Assembly: GCF_932294415.1 (NCBI RefSeq)
Contig: NC_065543.1
Location: 44,290,277-44,354,276 of the forward strand
Length of the DNA: 64,000 bases
Reading direction: 5' to 3'
DNA from: Quercus robur
Taxonomy: Eukaryota > Streptophyta > Magnoliopsida > Fagales > Fagaceae
This document shows positions 13,701 through 26,730 of this stretch, one piece after another. The notes below the pieces were generated by a model, which made no database searches, had not been told where the DNA came from, and worked only from the letters and a program-made list of their open reading frames with translations. The first letter of the stretch is position 1; the number at the start of each line of letters is the position of its first letter. The position numbers and the translations under genes are program-made.

Positions 13701-14304
13701 TACCCCTTCTAAGCTTCTCCATACATTTCGCAAAACCAAGTTCATTTTTGCATTACATCCATCACACCAATTCAAAAAAATGGGACTCCATTTCCAAATC
13801 AATCGAGCCAACACACACACACACACAAACGATTCACAAAAATTGGGTTCATTCCTTCAAATCTAAATCAATCACATTAATTCACACAAATTTTCATTCA
13901 TATCAAGAATTTCCCCCAACACCCAAACCAAAACAGAAATAAAAAACAAAAAACAAAAAAAAAATTCTTTCTAAATCGATCAAGCACAAATACCCCACCT
14001 CATCTTCTCACTTACCAAACATGCCAAATCATCTCAAGTCCCAAACAATCAAAACCCACAAAAAAATTTTCTCACACACCAAACAGTCAAATCCAACCAA
14101 ACAAACAAACAAACAAAAAAATTTAAATAAAAAAAAAAATAAAAACAATCAAAAGCAAACCTTGCAAAACGAATTAGAGGAACACAAAGTGACCGAAGAA
14201 GAACCATCGGTTGCGGTGGCGGAAGCAGCTATGGTCGCACGCGTGGGGACTGTCCACATGTGCCGATTCCGTTTCCTTTCCTCACCAACCCGCCCATGCA
14301 GCAT
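7722..14304 (-). CDS. SUO: SUO-like BAH/TFIIS-N, GW-motif protein, copy B (complete)
   Basis: This is a complete gene for a SUO-like protein, 1637 residues against about 1613 remembered for Arabidopsis SUO. Exons on the minus strand are 14304-14161 (48 codons, start MLHGRVGEERKRNRHMW), 12605-12234 (124 codons) and 12119-7722, ending in GGWDGYKQPSWQ and a stop. All introns are GT-AG and phase 0. Residues about 49-170 form the BAH domain, and about 285-420 the TFIIS N-terminal/LW helical bundle (LMLPERN, LPVFDEWLQEVHKGK, NIGKSVNHLRTHKN). A long disordered Ser/Asp/Glu-rich middle follows. The C-terminal third carries repeated DLN motifs (FDLNEG, DIDLNIP, LDLDLN, FDLNNGP, LDLNAGP) and W/G motifs (LGWKG, KWGRQ, GGWDG). 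In SUO such GW motifs are linked to Argonaute binding; here that role is inferred. The start was chosen for the conserved RHMWTVPTR segment. It lies head-to-tail behind copy A. Confidence 0.94.
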
Positions 14305-14800
14305 AGCCTTGCATTTTCCCCTTTCCCAACTTCAATCCCTACCAAGAGTACCATCAATTCCCCAAAACCCCAAACCCACTTCTCTCTTTTCTTTTTCCCC
14401 CAAATTCTTCACATTCGCTTAATCAAAAAAACCCTAGATCGATCCCTAACCCTAACCCCCCACACGCACCATTTCAATTTCAAAAAACCCCGAACCCTAA
14501 ATCCGCTTTCTTCTTCCACTCCCCCAAAAACCTCAAAAATTTTCGATTCCGATTTCTAGGGTTTCCACGTCGAATCCGATTAACCGATCTAATCAAAAGC
14601 CTCAGATCCACAACGACCGCGAGAGAGAGAGAGAGAAATTCGAGCCGCCTTTCGATTCAGAGAGAGAAACTGCGAGAATCTAGAGAGAGAAAATAGCGAA
14701 GAGAGAGAATATCGGAGAGAGAGAGAAAGATAGAGAGCGAGCCTCAGACGGCAAAAAGGAGAGGTGTACTTGGTACTTGGGTAGAGCAGAGTTCGGGCAG
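14305..14800 (-). promoter_or_regulatory. 5' leader and promoter region of SUO copy B
   Basis: Telo-box words AACCCTA lie at about 14425-14455, including CCCTAGATCGATCC, which is shared with copy A. They are followed by GAGA-rich DNA at about 14614-14740, which would read as a CT-rich leader on the coding strand. The layout matches copy A. The transcription start itself cannot be read from sequence. Confidence 0.5.
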
Positions 14801-16028
14801 ATCGGGCAGTTCGGGCAGGAGAGAATCATAAAGTTACACGCTTGTGACGCAGGTTATTTATGATTGTCAATTAATTTTTTAAAGGGAATGTGACTGACTG
14901 ACTGAGCACTTTCAGACTTTCATTTTCTTTTTTATTTTATCTATTTATTTATTTATAAGATTTGGGCCCATTTGGGGTAAGGAAGTGTGTGAAGAGAACT
15001 TTAGAGAATCTAAATGCTAGGTATTGCACACAAATTTATATTATTTATTAGAACTGTCTTGTGTGGTTGATTATGATACTATAATTTTAAAAATTGGTAT
15101 GGTTAAAAAGAACATTTTTGCTCCTGATTCACAATTTTTGATTGGTTATAGCCGGTTTTTTGACATATTTTGTAAGTTTTTATTAGATTAGATTGGTACT
15201 TGGTTCTTGGTTCGACCAACCGGTATAGTCCAAATTTTTAAATCATGGTAATTATTGTTCGTCATGTCACATGGATCCGTCATCTTTTTATTTACTATTC
15301 AAAATCTACCATGTGGTCTGTCCAAAAAAAAAAATCTACCATGTGGGACAGTTGTAAAATATGTGTTTTTGTGTGTGGCATGGTTGAAGTGAGAAATGTT
15401 GACCCATCCAGGGGCTTTGACTTTGAGTTTCCAGACAACTTCGGGGGCTCTGAGATTTCAAGGCCAGTTGATTTAATCTTTCTGTGTGACTTGTTTGGTG
15501 TTGTAGGTTATTTTTTTAGGGTTAATCGGGCAGTGATTGGGTGACCTGTAGGTGATGGATGGGTATAGGGTGGGAGGGGTAAGATTGTAATATCAAATTA
15601 GGTAACATCCACATGAGGGCAGATGATGGAGAAGTTAAGGTTGTCTTGAGTTGTTCCAACACACTCTACTAAAAAGTAATAAAGGGATGATGTAAATGTT
15701 CTGTTTTTGGCAGGAAAATGATTTATGAGGTTGTTGCTTAAGTAAGCATAAGGCAATTCGAGATCATATGGGGGCCTGAAAATCATGTACCATTGGAATT
15801 CTCAAACCAAAAAATAAATACATAAATTTGGGGATTTTTCTTTCCATTGTTTTTATTTTGAGGTGCCGCACTGCCACCTAGTTACATTTCACATGGATAA
15901 TAAATGTGAGAGGTGGAGATGGTTGAGTTTGGATCCTCTACCCTTCAATGTGTTAGAACTTAGAACCATGATGTAGTATTTATAGTCAAGTATTGTTACA
16001 ACTCTATTGACAAAAAAAAAACACCACT

Positions 16029-16365
16029 CAAAGTTGGGGTGGTCCACTAATTAGGGTCTTGATATAGATAGATCTTGAGTTCAAACATTCAAAAGTAAAC
16101 ATTTGACAAAGGTTTAGTTTCATAATTATTGTATTATACCACCCATAATTATTGGTGATCTGGATAAGACTTGCATCAAACTATGATTCAACTCAAACTC
16201 AAAGTTGGGGTAATCCACCAATTAGGGTCTTGATATAGGTGTAGATCTTGAGTTTAAACATTTGGAAGTTACAAGTTGGCACCAATTTAACTTTAAAATT
16301 ATTACCACTAAAAATTATTGGTGATTTGAATAAGACTTACATCAAGCTATGACTCAACCCCCTAC
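16029..16365. repeat. Imperfect two-copy tandem repeat, period about 171 bp
   Basis: CAAAGTTGGGG followed by TCCAC and TTAGGGTCTTGATATAG appears from 16029 and again from 16200. The rest of the unit (ATTATTGGTGAT, AAGACTT, CATCAA) also matches. The copies are visibly diverged. Confidence 0.7.
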
Positions 16366-17772
16366 CTCAACTTCTTTATTGTTCAATCGCTCAAACAACA
16401 GTTTCTCAATAGATAAAAGAATTAATATATTTATCAAAATAAAAATTGTTGCACTAGTCACCCCTTGCCTTTTTTTAAAATATTAAAAAGAAGTGCTTAG
16501 AACTATATTTTAATTGATTTTGATTATACCTCAAGATCACCATCATTACTTAAGGCAATCTATATAGTTGATCACAAAAGGAATCTATATAGTTGATCAC
16601 AAAGGAAGAAAACAAAAAACAAAGTAATTTTTAAGGTCAAATTCTTTTTGTTGGTCATCTATATTTTATTCTTCTTGTGCAACCTGTATAATGATGGTAT
16701 GGAAAAATCATGCCAAACTGCAAGTTGGAGAAACATCATCACAACAATATTAAGTTTATGAAGGTCTACAAATCAAATGTAAAAACATCGCTTTCAAAAG
16801 TTACAAAACCATATTTTCCCATTAAGGCATGTGGGGTGCTTCTATATTGACAAAAGGGTCCATACTTTTTTGATGGGTTATGTTGAGTTTGTCCATTTGT
16901 GCCTCCATCTTTTTCCAAAACTTAATAATGTGTCTTTAAAGAAAAACCAGGGCTACTTGTACTATCAACTCTGCCCATCTTGCAAACCCAAATAGATGGG
17001 GAATTACAATCTAGGCTGTCTTAATCTTTAACTTCCTATTCATGTATCTTATTTCGTGCGTGCACGGATATCCAAACCTGGGCAACACCAAATTTGCATA
17101 TGGACCCAGCTTCTATTTCCTCTTATCAGTTTTCCTTGCCACGTTAGAAATTTAAAACATGTTTGTGAGTTTGGTGTGAAAAAAACAATAAAAACAAACG
17201 ACATGTTCTGTAATTTGCATCATATACGTTATTATCATTCTGGACACCTAGTAGAGCAAGAGGCAGAACGATTGAAGGCACAGATATAAATGCATAAACC
17301 TAGAATTGTTGTAATCTTTTAACCATTTTCACCATGGCAATAACAGAATATTTTTAACATATCATTTAATAATTGTAATTGCAAAAACTAGCCTAGCTGT
17401 GGAATTATGTAATTGGCTCAAAGTCTCTATCAACATAAACAGACCATGTGGTGCAAAATCTATCTATCAAAAGAGTATAAAGTCAATATGATGGCCTAGT
17501 TTGAAATATCACATATACCCACCACAAACTGTACGCCTAAGACTTCTGATACTATTCCCAGTACCAACCTTCAGGGAGTAAATAACATCTTTAATTATCG
17601 AAAATAAAGTTTATATATATAATTAATTAATAAGTTTTATTAGAAAAAAGAAAACATCAAGTACACAGGAAGTATTCTAGACAATACTAGAGGCTCATCA
17701 CAACTGAATACTTTAATTACAACGATCAACAAACTCTAATAAGTTTGAGAAAGAGAGACTTTCTGATGCCAA

Positions 17773-17966
17773 CAGCCAATTGAATAGATTTCGCAGAAAA
17801 TATTATTTCAGCCAAAAGAAAAATTAATACACACGTACGTATATCAACTTTGATTATTGTCATATCATCAGCCAATCGAATAGATTTTGCAGAAAATATG
17901 ATTTCGGCCAAAAGAAAAATTAATGCATACACATACATATATCAACTTTGATTATTGTCTTATCAT
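17773..17966. repeat. Two-copy tandem repeat, period 96 bp
   Basis: CAGCCAAT, then GAATAGATTT and GCAGAAAATAT, followed later by ATATCAACTTTGATTATTGT, occurs at 17773 and again at 17869. Only a few differences separate the copies. Confidence 0.75.
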
Positions 17967-18671
17967 CGGAAGAACCTCATGCATTTAAATTTTAAAGCCA
18001 TGAACCTCATCGACCTAACTGATGATAGTACACAAAGAATACTAGAGTCTATACTTCTGCTGAAATGCATGCCTAAACCCAAAGTTTGATAATTTAGCAC
18101 AACCTTATAACCAAAATAAATAACAAAATTAGACAGAAGATTCTCAAGTCCGAAAGATTAAATATTCCAGAGCACTACTGATGAAATATTTTGCCTTTAT
18201 TCAAAAGGCAAAATATATTCCATACAAATTAAATATATTCACGATTTTGACTTGTTTAAAACTATAGCAAACAGTGTAAAGGACCTTCAAGCAGATCATG
18301 TCCCTGGTGCCAAAACTCATGAGACTACAAAAGAAGGAAATTCAAAAATGAAAATGAGACAGAGATTACAATGCTCAAACATGATAGCCCAAACAGAATA
18401 TGCATTATGTTCTACATATCCACCAGGCGCGAGCAGTGTTAATTATGTGCTCAAAAACATCACTAGTTCATTACAAGAAAACTAATCTCAGAGATAGGAA
18501 ACAAGTACTCTGTCAATTCATGAATTGCTGCAATTTGTCCATTTACTTCATAACAGTGATACTAGGTGATTACAAGAAGATTCAAAGTTGCACCCAGAAA
18601 AATGTGGCCAGATTGCAGTCCACAAACATACCCAATACAGTGTTTAGTGAATAGACACAAGCTGGAAGTTA

Positions 18672-21600
18672 TCAAAGAGCATTTATCATCCTCTTCATCT
18701 CAGCCGACCTTCTAGCATCAGGTTCCTCAATCGCTCTTTCAGTGAGTACTTGCTTGATACGACACATTGACTTCCTCACCTTAATTTCATTCAACAACAA
18801 GAATCACCGAAATGCCAATTAGTAATTGTGGTTCCAGAAAGATGGAGGAAAAGTATTAATACATGCAACAAATTTAATGCCTAAATCATTATATTCCAAA
18901 ACTTGTTTTTCATGTACTCAGTCTACCAATTGAAACACAGTGAGACAAATCCAATGTGGTATTTCTAGTTACAGTACTTAATGTGAAATGCAAGTTGAAT
19001 TTCAGAATAAATGAGTAGCTGAAAGCAATGAAAAAAAGAGAACAATGCCAATTGACCCCTAACCATTTTTATATAAAATGTATATAACCAGTTTCTAGGT
19101 ATGATCTAACATACTAAACCAATTAGGAAATCCAAGAATTTGTTGCAGCAATTTCTAGACATGATTAGGTTTAATGCTAGGAAACTATTTACTTTTCATT
19201 TTTCAACATATCATTAGCTTTTCCTCCTAGATAAAATTTTGATCAATTTCACCCGCCTTATTTTGGCAAAGCAATCCAAATGGCAATTAAAGAACTAGAT
19301 GGATATAACTAAAATGATGCGGATATAACTACAATGCCAAAGCTATTTCATGTAATACAAGTCAGTGGCTGAGGTAGAACTAGATCATGGAGTCAATTTC
19401 ACTTTGCTGCACTCAATACTTTAGCAGTCAAATTTTACCATGAACAAGAAATGAGAGATTCTCTAAAAAGCCAAGTTCCAAAAAGAGTTCTTCCCTCTAC
19501 ATTAAAAGAACGTCAAGTATTTAAAGTAGCATGTTTAAAATATTGGTAACATTTGTGTTCAGATGGTTCCCAACCTCTCGCATTTATGGCACTTAGGATG
19601 CAATCTGATATTGATATTGGCAAAGCTATAGCTTGCACTCCATTTTAACATTGTAATTCTGCCCCTCTACTTATCAAAAAGAAATTCTGCCCCTGTATAT
19701 AAGACCAGTGAATCCATTCCGGTCAGAAACCCTCCCTGATAGATGGTATATTGTTTGTTATCTACAGGAAAATTCTTGTTTTTTAGACTACGTGATCTAC
19801 TCAAGGAAGCATCAAGCAACAGCAGACAATGATTAGCTAATTTAAAAAAAAAATAAAAATAAAAAAACCATCCATTTTCTGAAGGTATTCTCTAATCCCA
19901 TTAGAATGCCTAACATATGGAAAGACACATCTCTTAGAAGGCCTGACAAATGGCCAACCAAATACCACAAACCAATGCATGAGGAAAGGCAATTCCAAAG
20001 CAAGGTGATGAGATATAGAAGCTTGGCACTAGAAGGGACCAGAATGGGGTTCACAGCATCCATAAGGGTGTTCCAAAAGGTTAATTGGGTATTAATATAC
20101 ATAAGTACTTACCTTCTTAAATTACTTGGAAATGGAATTGGATTGTCAAGAGCGTTGAAGCTCAATTGGCATCTCCTGGTGTTCCAATGAAGACACATTC
20201 ATGATTCAAATTCCCCTAACCCAACTATCGAATCATCAAAAAACTTGAAAATGGAATCGGATCACTTAACTTGTTGGTAATCACTAATCAGTGAGAAAAG
20301 AATGAGACTAAAAAATTGTTGGTTTTTTTTTTTTTTTGGGGGGTGGGGGGGTGTGCAGATTTTAGACCGTTTCTGCCTTAGATTTGCACAGCCAATTGGA
20401 TCACTTTACTTGGTAGTAGATTTAATGTGTCTTTTGTTATTGTCACACACCAAAAATGATCAAAATATTTACTGCTCTAAACATACAGAATAACTTTTAA
20501 AAATAAACTATTTCAGTGAGTAAGAATGAGTAAAATTGGTGGATGTCACATTCTCTCGCATACTTTGGGCCATCTCTACACTAAGTATGGACTGCAAAGT
20601 GTAATGCACAACTTTCCAACATTTTTAGGCTGGTCACCCAAAGAGTGGAACAACAAGATTGTAAGTACTGTTATCTATTGGCATAAGGTATACTTAAAGA
20701 AGATTTTAATATCTCAAGAGCAATGTCTTGCTTCACTTTGCAGGCACATTTCATGGTCAAATATTGTATCCAATGCATTAACTCACTGGATTTGAGTTTT
20801 ATTTATCTGTTTAATAATGATAATTTTATTTGTAAAAAGAATGCATTCACTTGCTATGTATTAAAATGAAAAGAAATAAATCATTACATCAGTAAAAATT
20901 TCAGTCTGCACAGAAATTGAATTCAAAGAAACAACAGGGATTCCTGTTCACTAAAAAGGATTCTTATAATTAAATAAATGAATTTGGTTGCTTTATCCAG
21001 TACTTACATGGAAACCAAGAAAAAAAAGACTATTGGTCATACTGATACTGAACCTTTAACATCAAATTTCAGTTTATATAAGTTCATAACACTAAAGTCC
21101 TTGTATTTATCTACTGGAAGAGTATCCCAATAATTTTTCAAGAAATCTATTACTAGCAGCGCGAGTTTTAGTGATGTCCTGTATTTGGAGTGTTACTGGC
21201 TATCTCATCCGAATTATGCTAAACCTCTGACAATTAGCCAAGCATTCAAGGAGCCAAAAATGACTACAATTACATAATGCGTCAAGGGAGAAGCAAAGTA
21301 ACAGCGTTATACCTTGGGAATGCGCTCTGGGTTAGGAAACCGTAGATTCTGTGAATGAAGCATCTGTCTTTGAGTCATCAGCATATTTTTCTCCTTTAAC
21401 AAGACATACCATAGCTTATTAAGATCATCCCAAGACTTCAGTCGCAGTTCAGAAGCCTTCCAACTACGACCTGACAGCACCAAAGCACTAAAAGGATGAT
21501 TATCATTATACATCATTGGGAAAAACAGAAAATTTTCAGAATTAAAATTGTTCTAGAAGTACACTGATTCACATGATAGTGAAGAACTACAAGCAATATG

Positions 21601-24520
21601 ATCTCATGTGCAAAATGATTTCAAAATGCTTGTTTATGTCTTGTATACTTATAAAGTGTTTTTTTTTTAATAAGTAATAAGAGTATTATTAAACAAACTG
21701 TAAAACAAAAGAAAGCAAATATAAGGTGTTCATGATGGTGAACACAAGGAAATGCAACAAACAAACAAACAGCATCAAACAACAAGAAAAAACTTAAAAT
21801 GCAATACTAGGAGAAGCAATAAACTCCAAGATAGTGGAACAATCCAAGAAGCCCCAACACCTAGACCAATCAAATAAAGTCTTCTGGCATAGAGCTTGTA
21901 ATTGAGCCAAGGATTTCTCGGTATCCTCAAAAGAGCGTCGATTTCTTTCCATCCCAACAATCCACATCAAACAACCAAGAACCATATTCCAAATGTCTGA
22001 ATTAAATTTTCCCAGCCAATAGCTCCAACAATACACCAAACTTTCCACAAAGCGTGGCATGACCAATTGGGTCCCAAAGATTTGAAACATATAAACCCAG
22101 AGAGAGTGAGCTACAGGACAATGGAGGAGGAGATGATCCACAGTTTCCTCATTCCGATGGCACATACAACACCGATTCACCAAAATGCACCCCCTAAGTT
22201 TAAGATTATCCAGTGTAAGGATCTGCCCATGAACCGCTATCCACACAAAGAAAGCCACCCTCTTAGGGATCTTAGCTTTCCAAACACCCTTCCATGGAAA
22301 ATTGGAGGCAGCTTCACCCCTCATGTTATGGTAATAGGACTAGGTATCAAACTTGCCATTCCCGTTGAGACACCACTGAGAAGTGTCACTCCCACCACCC
22401 CTAGGGATCCAAGAATGAATGAACTCAAGGAAAGAGAAGGCAGCCTCTAATTTCCTTTCATGAAAATCCCTATGAAATCTCAAATTCCAAATTCTATCAT
22501 TTCCGCCCTCCAGGAAGCATAATACATCAGAAATACAAGCTTCCTTGTCATTAGAACACACATACAGCTAAGAATAGAGCCTTTTAAGTGAGTTATCTCC
22601 CACCCACTTATCATGCCAAAAAAGAATATGAGTGCCATCACCCACCACTAGGGCCACATGTTTGGAGAAATTCTCCCAACCATCATGAATACCACGCCAC
22701 AGACCACATCCATGGGCCCTACTACATATTTTAGTAGTCCGCCCCCCTTGACCCTCTCCATATTTAGTTGCAATAACCCTCCTCCAAAGATGAGAGCCTT
22801 CTCGTCCAAACCTCCATAACCATTTCCCTAACAAGGCTTTATTAAAATGCACCAACTTCCTAATCCCCAAACCCCCCATATCTATCGGTAAAAACACCTT
22901 CTCCCAAGCCACCAAAGGATATTCGAAACACTCCTCTGAAGATCCCCCATAAAAAATTTCTCTGAATTCGCTCCAATCTATCAGCCACAGCTACAGGGAT
23001 GACAAATAATGATAGATAGTACGTAGGAAGGCTAGAAAGAGTACTCTTCAACAAGGTAAGTCTACCCCCCCTTTTATAAATAAAGACGCTTCCAACCTGA
23101 GAGTTTCTTCTCCATCCATTCCAATATAGGATTCCACACAGATGCTGTTTTGTATGGGGTGCCCAGTGGCATTCCCAAGTATTTCATAGGCAGACTACCC
23201 ACCCTACATCAAAGTATACTTACAGTGTACTAGGGCTAATCCCTTTTTTATTTTCTTTTTAATGGAATCTTATTACTAATTAAAAAAAGACTTCAAATTT
23301 TGACAAAATTTTATCTTAAAATTATAAAAAAATTCAAATAACTTTGAAGCAATGACATTTTAATTCATTATTTAAATCTATAGGAAAGGATTTGCCAATG
23401 GCCCTTGACCAAATAGCCCCTCCACCATCCATAAGTATGGGGTACCTATAACAAAAAACCCCAAAAAAAAAGTATGGGGTAGTTCGTGAGGTTGGGGGGG
23501 TTCCAAGCCCCCTTTGGTGAGTGAGTTAATTTACCAAGCACAAGACTGTTTGATAGAAGGATTTGATGCGATAAAAGTAATCATGTAAAACCTGTACTTT
23601 TGTTTTTTGGATAAGTTAGAGAATAATTTATTAGAAAGAAGGATTGCTCAAATGTGAGCTACCTTAAAGAATTACAAACAGACACCGATGAGGTTAAAAC
23701 ATTAATTATAGAACTACAAGAAAGCCCCCCAACCCAAGGACCTATATCAAGCACCTGGGGTTTGTGCTATCAACCCATGGATACCCAGTGTTGTGTTTGT
23801 TTTCATTCATTTCCCACATTTTGATAATTATTAACTATTCTCAAATGTGCCTTTCAAAGGTAAATACCATTTAGCTTATTTGCCTAATCTCTTGAATGAC
23901 TTTAAAACACTTTAATCTTTTTCTTTTTTCCACTTCGGTTGAAGGTCTCTTCAGTGTTAAATGAACATCAAGCATTATCATGTTTCCACCCTTCTATTGC
24001 CACAGATCCATTTCTAATTAACAGACCTTGTTCTTATGGATATTATAATAATTATAAACATAAAAAAAATAAAAAACCAGCTATACGTTACCACTGAGAT
24101 CTAGCTCAAATGACACCTATTCTCCTTGTAAGAACAAGGCAGAGGGTGAGGTATTGGATTCAATACCCATTGGGTGTATGTAATTAAAAAAGGTTGTCCC
24201 AGTAAGTCACACTCCCACTGCTGCAAGCTATAAGGTGTGTGTAATTACCAATTAAAAAAAAAACAGCTATATATCTTATAACATAAAGCCATGAATAATA
24301 AATTATTACGACTACTAAAAGCAATGAGCAAACAGAATGAAGGAACAAGAAAACGCCCCATACCGTAGACAACAGGTTTGTCATCATCTATATTCCTATC
24401 AGCCTCAAAGAACTCTTGCAGAGGGTTCCTTGCTACAGAAGCAGCTGCAGCTGTTGCATTAGTTGTTTCTGATTTAGCCGCTGCAAACAGTGTTCTCCCA
24501 AAAATTCTTGACAATAGCAT
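18672..24520 (-). CDS. MRPL47: Mitochondrial ribosomal protein uL29m (mL47), L29 family
   Basis: This is a nuclear gene for the large-subunit mitoribosome protein of the L29 family, 140 aa (Arabidopsis homologue about 144 aa). Exons on the minus strand are 24520-24364 ([10 protein letters not shown] to VVYG), 21470-21313 ([20 protein letters not shown] to NPERIPK) and 18779-18672 ([20 protein letters not shown] to MINAL and stop). Phases join correctly (157+158+108 nt). The first 30 or so residues are Ala/Ser/Arg-rich and lack acidic residues except one, as expected for a mitochondrial presequence. Residues about 53-105 carry the conserved [14 protein letters not shown] and [14 protein letters not shown] signature. 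An in-frame GTG lies four codons upstream of the chosen ATG and is unlikely to be used. Both introns are long (2893 and 2533 bp), and the first contains a LINE and a SINE. Confidence 0.93.
21659..23213 (-). mobile_element. 5'-truncated L1-type LINE in intron 1 of MRPL47
   Basis: Minus-strand translations give the C-terminal part of a plant L1 reverse transcriptase ORF ([58 protein letters not shown]). They then give the zf-RVT domain ([38 protein letters not shown]). The frame is broken by at least one stop and several shifts. The 3' end is marked by an A tail (T run at 21659-21669). Flanks share an imperfect 13-16 bp target duplication, GTATACTTATAAAGTG at 21643-21658 and GTATACTTACAGTG from 23214. 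It inserted in the same transcriptional sense as the host gene. Confidence 0.9.
24086..24263 (+). mobile_element. tRNA-derived SINE in intron 1 of MRPL47
   Basis: The A box TAGCTCAAATG and a B-box-like GGATTCAATACC are about 45 bp apart, and the segment ends in an A run at 24254-24263. CAGCTATA at 24078-24085 and 24264-24271 is a candidate target duplication, extended by upstream A runs. It is the same family as the element in SUO copy A intron 1, and is oriented antisense to MRPL47. Confidence 0.65.
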
Positions 24521-25524
24521 TATTGTTATCACCTAGCTGCATCACAATGCAATTACAGAAACAGAATCAGGAAGCGCTCTCACAGCAATTATCCTATGTA
24601 GGCAACATAAACACAAACTAACACTTGGTTTGTTTCGATTTTGGAAAATGAGTTGCTTTCAAGAAAACATTTTCTAGATAACTAACTCATTTTCTTGTAT
24701 TTGGTAGTGATCCGGAAAATGAGTTTGAAAACGTTTTCTAGTGTTTTGGTATGTGTAGAAGATCAGTAACATTTCTTGAAATTCAAAACAATTATATGAA
24801 GCAACAGAGCAACACTCTCATTCATGACATGTATATTGAGTAAAACAACTACATAATCAACAATATAACATACAATAGTCCACAAACATTTTAAAATATT
24901 TATATAAAAAATCAAATATGCTTCTCATGGTGCAAAATAACCATCTTCCATTCAAAATGTTCAATATGCCAAATTTTCCAAATAACCATCTTTTCTTGCT
25001 AGTTGCTACAATGATAGTCACAAGAAAAATAAGACATAATGGAAGAAGAAGAAAATATCATAATACAAGTTTCATATCCTTTACAAACATATCCCCATAT
25101 ACCTTGTGTACTCTGACAAAGCATGCAAACTCACTAGTATAAGTTATAATTATATACAATATTCTAGAAATGAGTTTCTAGATTTGTTTCATATGGTTGG
25201 ACTTTGGACCAACTGGAAATCAAAATAAATTTTAAAAAATTAAAAAGGAAAATGAAAGATCAAGTGCAATGGAATTTTGATCCTTGTGACACAAATACTT
25301 TCTCTATTGACAAATAATAGGGTAAAAATCATGTTAAGTGATACAAGGACTTTGGAGACTTCTACGAGACACTAATGAAGGAATCCAACAAATCTGTTCT
25401 AGTCAAATACTGGAAATGGAAACCACAAAATTGAACCAAAAGGAAAATCTTGTCACCTATAGAATTACCTTCCCCCCCAAACACACGCACACAAAAAATG
25501 GTAAATTATACCAACCTCCCATAG
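24521..25524. other. Upstream region of MRPL47 and intergenic DNA
   Basis: This is the MRPL47 promoter side. At about 24625-24760 there are repeated GGAAAATGAGTT and AAAACATTTTCTAG-like words resembling the ends of a degenerate DNA transposon. Nothing else is recognised. Confidence 0.35.
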
Positions 25525-25780
25525 GGGGCATTTGGTTCGTTGTGATGTGTCCTTGATATGATACACATTACGATGATGTAACGCACATTATGATGATGTG
25601 ACATTAAAAATTTTGGTTTATTTTATTTTTTCTAACATTACCATAATCTAAAATTACAAAATATATCACATCACCTTGATCTCATCACCTTCCTAAATAA
25701 TGTAATGTTGTATTCTTGTATTCAAATTACATTCATGTAAGATTACAATAATATAACATCACGGCAAACCAAATGCCCTC
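25525..25780. mobile_element. Tourist-like MITE
   Basis: Terminal inverted repeats read GGGGGCATTTGGTTCG on the left and, reversed, GAGGGCATTTGGTTTGCC on the right, bracketing about 256 bp of non-coding AT-rich DNA. G-rich GTTTGG-type ends are typical of PIF/Harbinger MITEs. The flanking trinucleotides (ATA and TTA) are an imperfect target duplication, so the superfamily is tentative. Confidence 0.6.
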
Positions 25781-25973
25781 TTAAGGTTTATCGAAATGAC
25801 ACTTTTCCCAAAAGTTGTATGAAATGGCACTCCCCCTTGACATTTGTATAAATGCAATAGTCAACAGTTAGGTTTTCATTAACAGAAGATACTATTTAAA
25901 AAAAAAATAAAATAAAATCCAACTGATTTATACGTATCTCAAGAGTGGGGAGGAGTGTCATTTCATCCATAAT

Positions 25974-26698
25974 CAAGGCCGGCCCTTCCCTTAGGCGAGT
26001 TAGGCAATTGCCTAAGGCCCCCAAGTGGAAGGGGGCCCCAAAATTTTAGAAAAGAACCAACCGGGTAGTTTCAAATGAATTACAAAAATAATCTGGCACA
26101 TCCTTTTAACCAAAAACAAACAAAAATTTTGGTAAATCCTATTAAACATTGGTTCTAAACAAAATCATTGACCAAAAAACAACCAGATAAACTACAAATC
26201 CGGTCAAAGAGATTAACCACAAAAGAATCACAAATCAAAACAAATAAATCCACTCAAAACCCTAAAAATTTTACCTTTCTCTCTAGTCTCTGCTCTCCGC
26301 CTCTCTCTAGTCTCCACTCTCCACCGTTCAGTCTGTTCTCATCTGCTCAACAGACAACAGCTCAAGGCTCAAGCAAAGCAGCAAGCTTGAAGCTCCTCCG
26401 CCTGGACGGCTGGTCCAGCTGGACCGCCTCAGCCTCTCTCTGATTCTCTGCTCTCCGCCTCTCTCAAGTCTCAACTGCTCACCTCACCTCACCTCACCGT
26501 ATCAGGTTCTGAGGTTCAGGAATCAGGTATACAATTATAAATATTTGGGCTTTTATTTGTTAAGAACTTAAGATAACTTTGTTTATTTGGGCCCTCCCTT
26601 TCCCTGGCTGGTTTTGTAACTTTGTTTATCAGTTATCAGTTTATCATTATGGCTGCCTGGACCCTCCCTGGACTGGGCGTTAAGTTTGGGCCTTCAAG

Positions 26699-26730
<32 letters not shown>

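Larger units (their letters stand above)
14801..18671. other. Intergenic AT-rich DNA with two short tandem duplications
   Basis: No gene is recognised. It contains the imperfect 171-bp and 96-bp direct repeats listed separately. The stretch next to 18671 may be the 3' UTR of the ribosomal protein gene. Confidence 0.45.

Noticed and set aside
15245-15544. 99-codon plus-strand frame
   Set aside because: Low-quality composition, interrupted context and no family match.
22067-22450. 127-codon plus-strand open frame
   Set aside because: It is antisense to the zf-RVT part of the LINE, and is a shadow of that coding strand.
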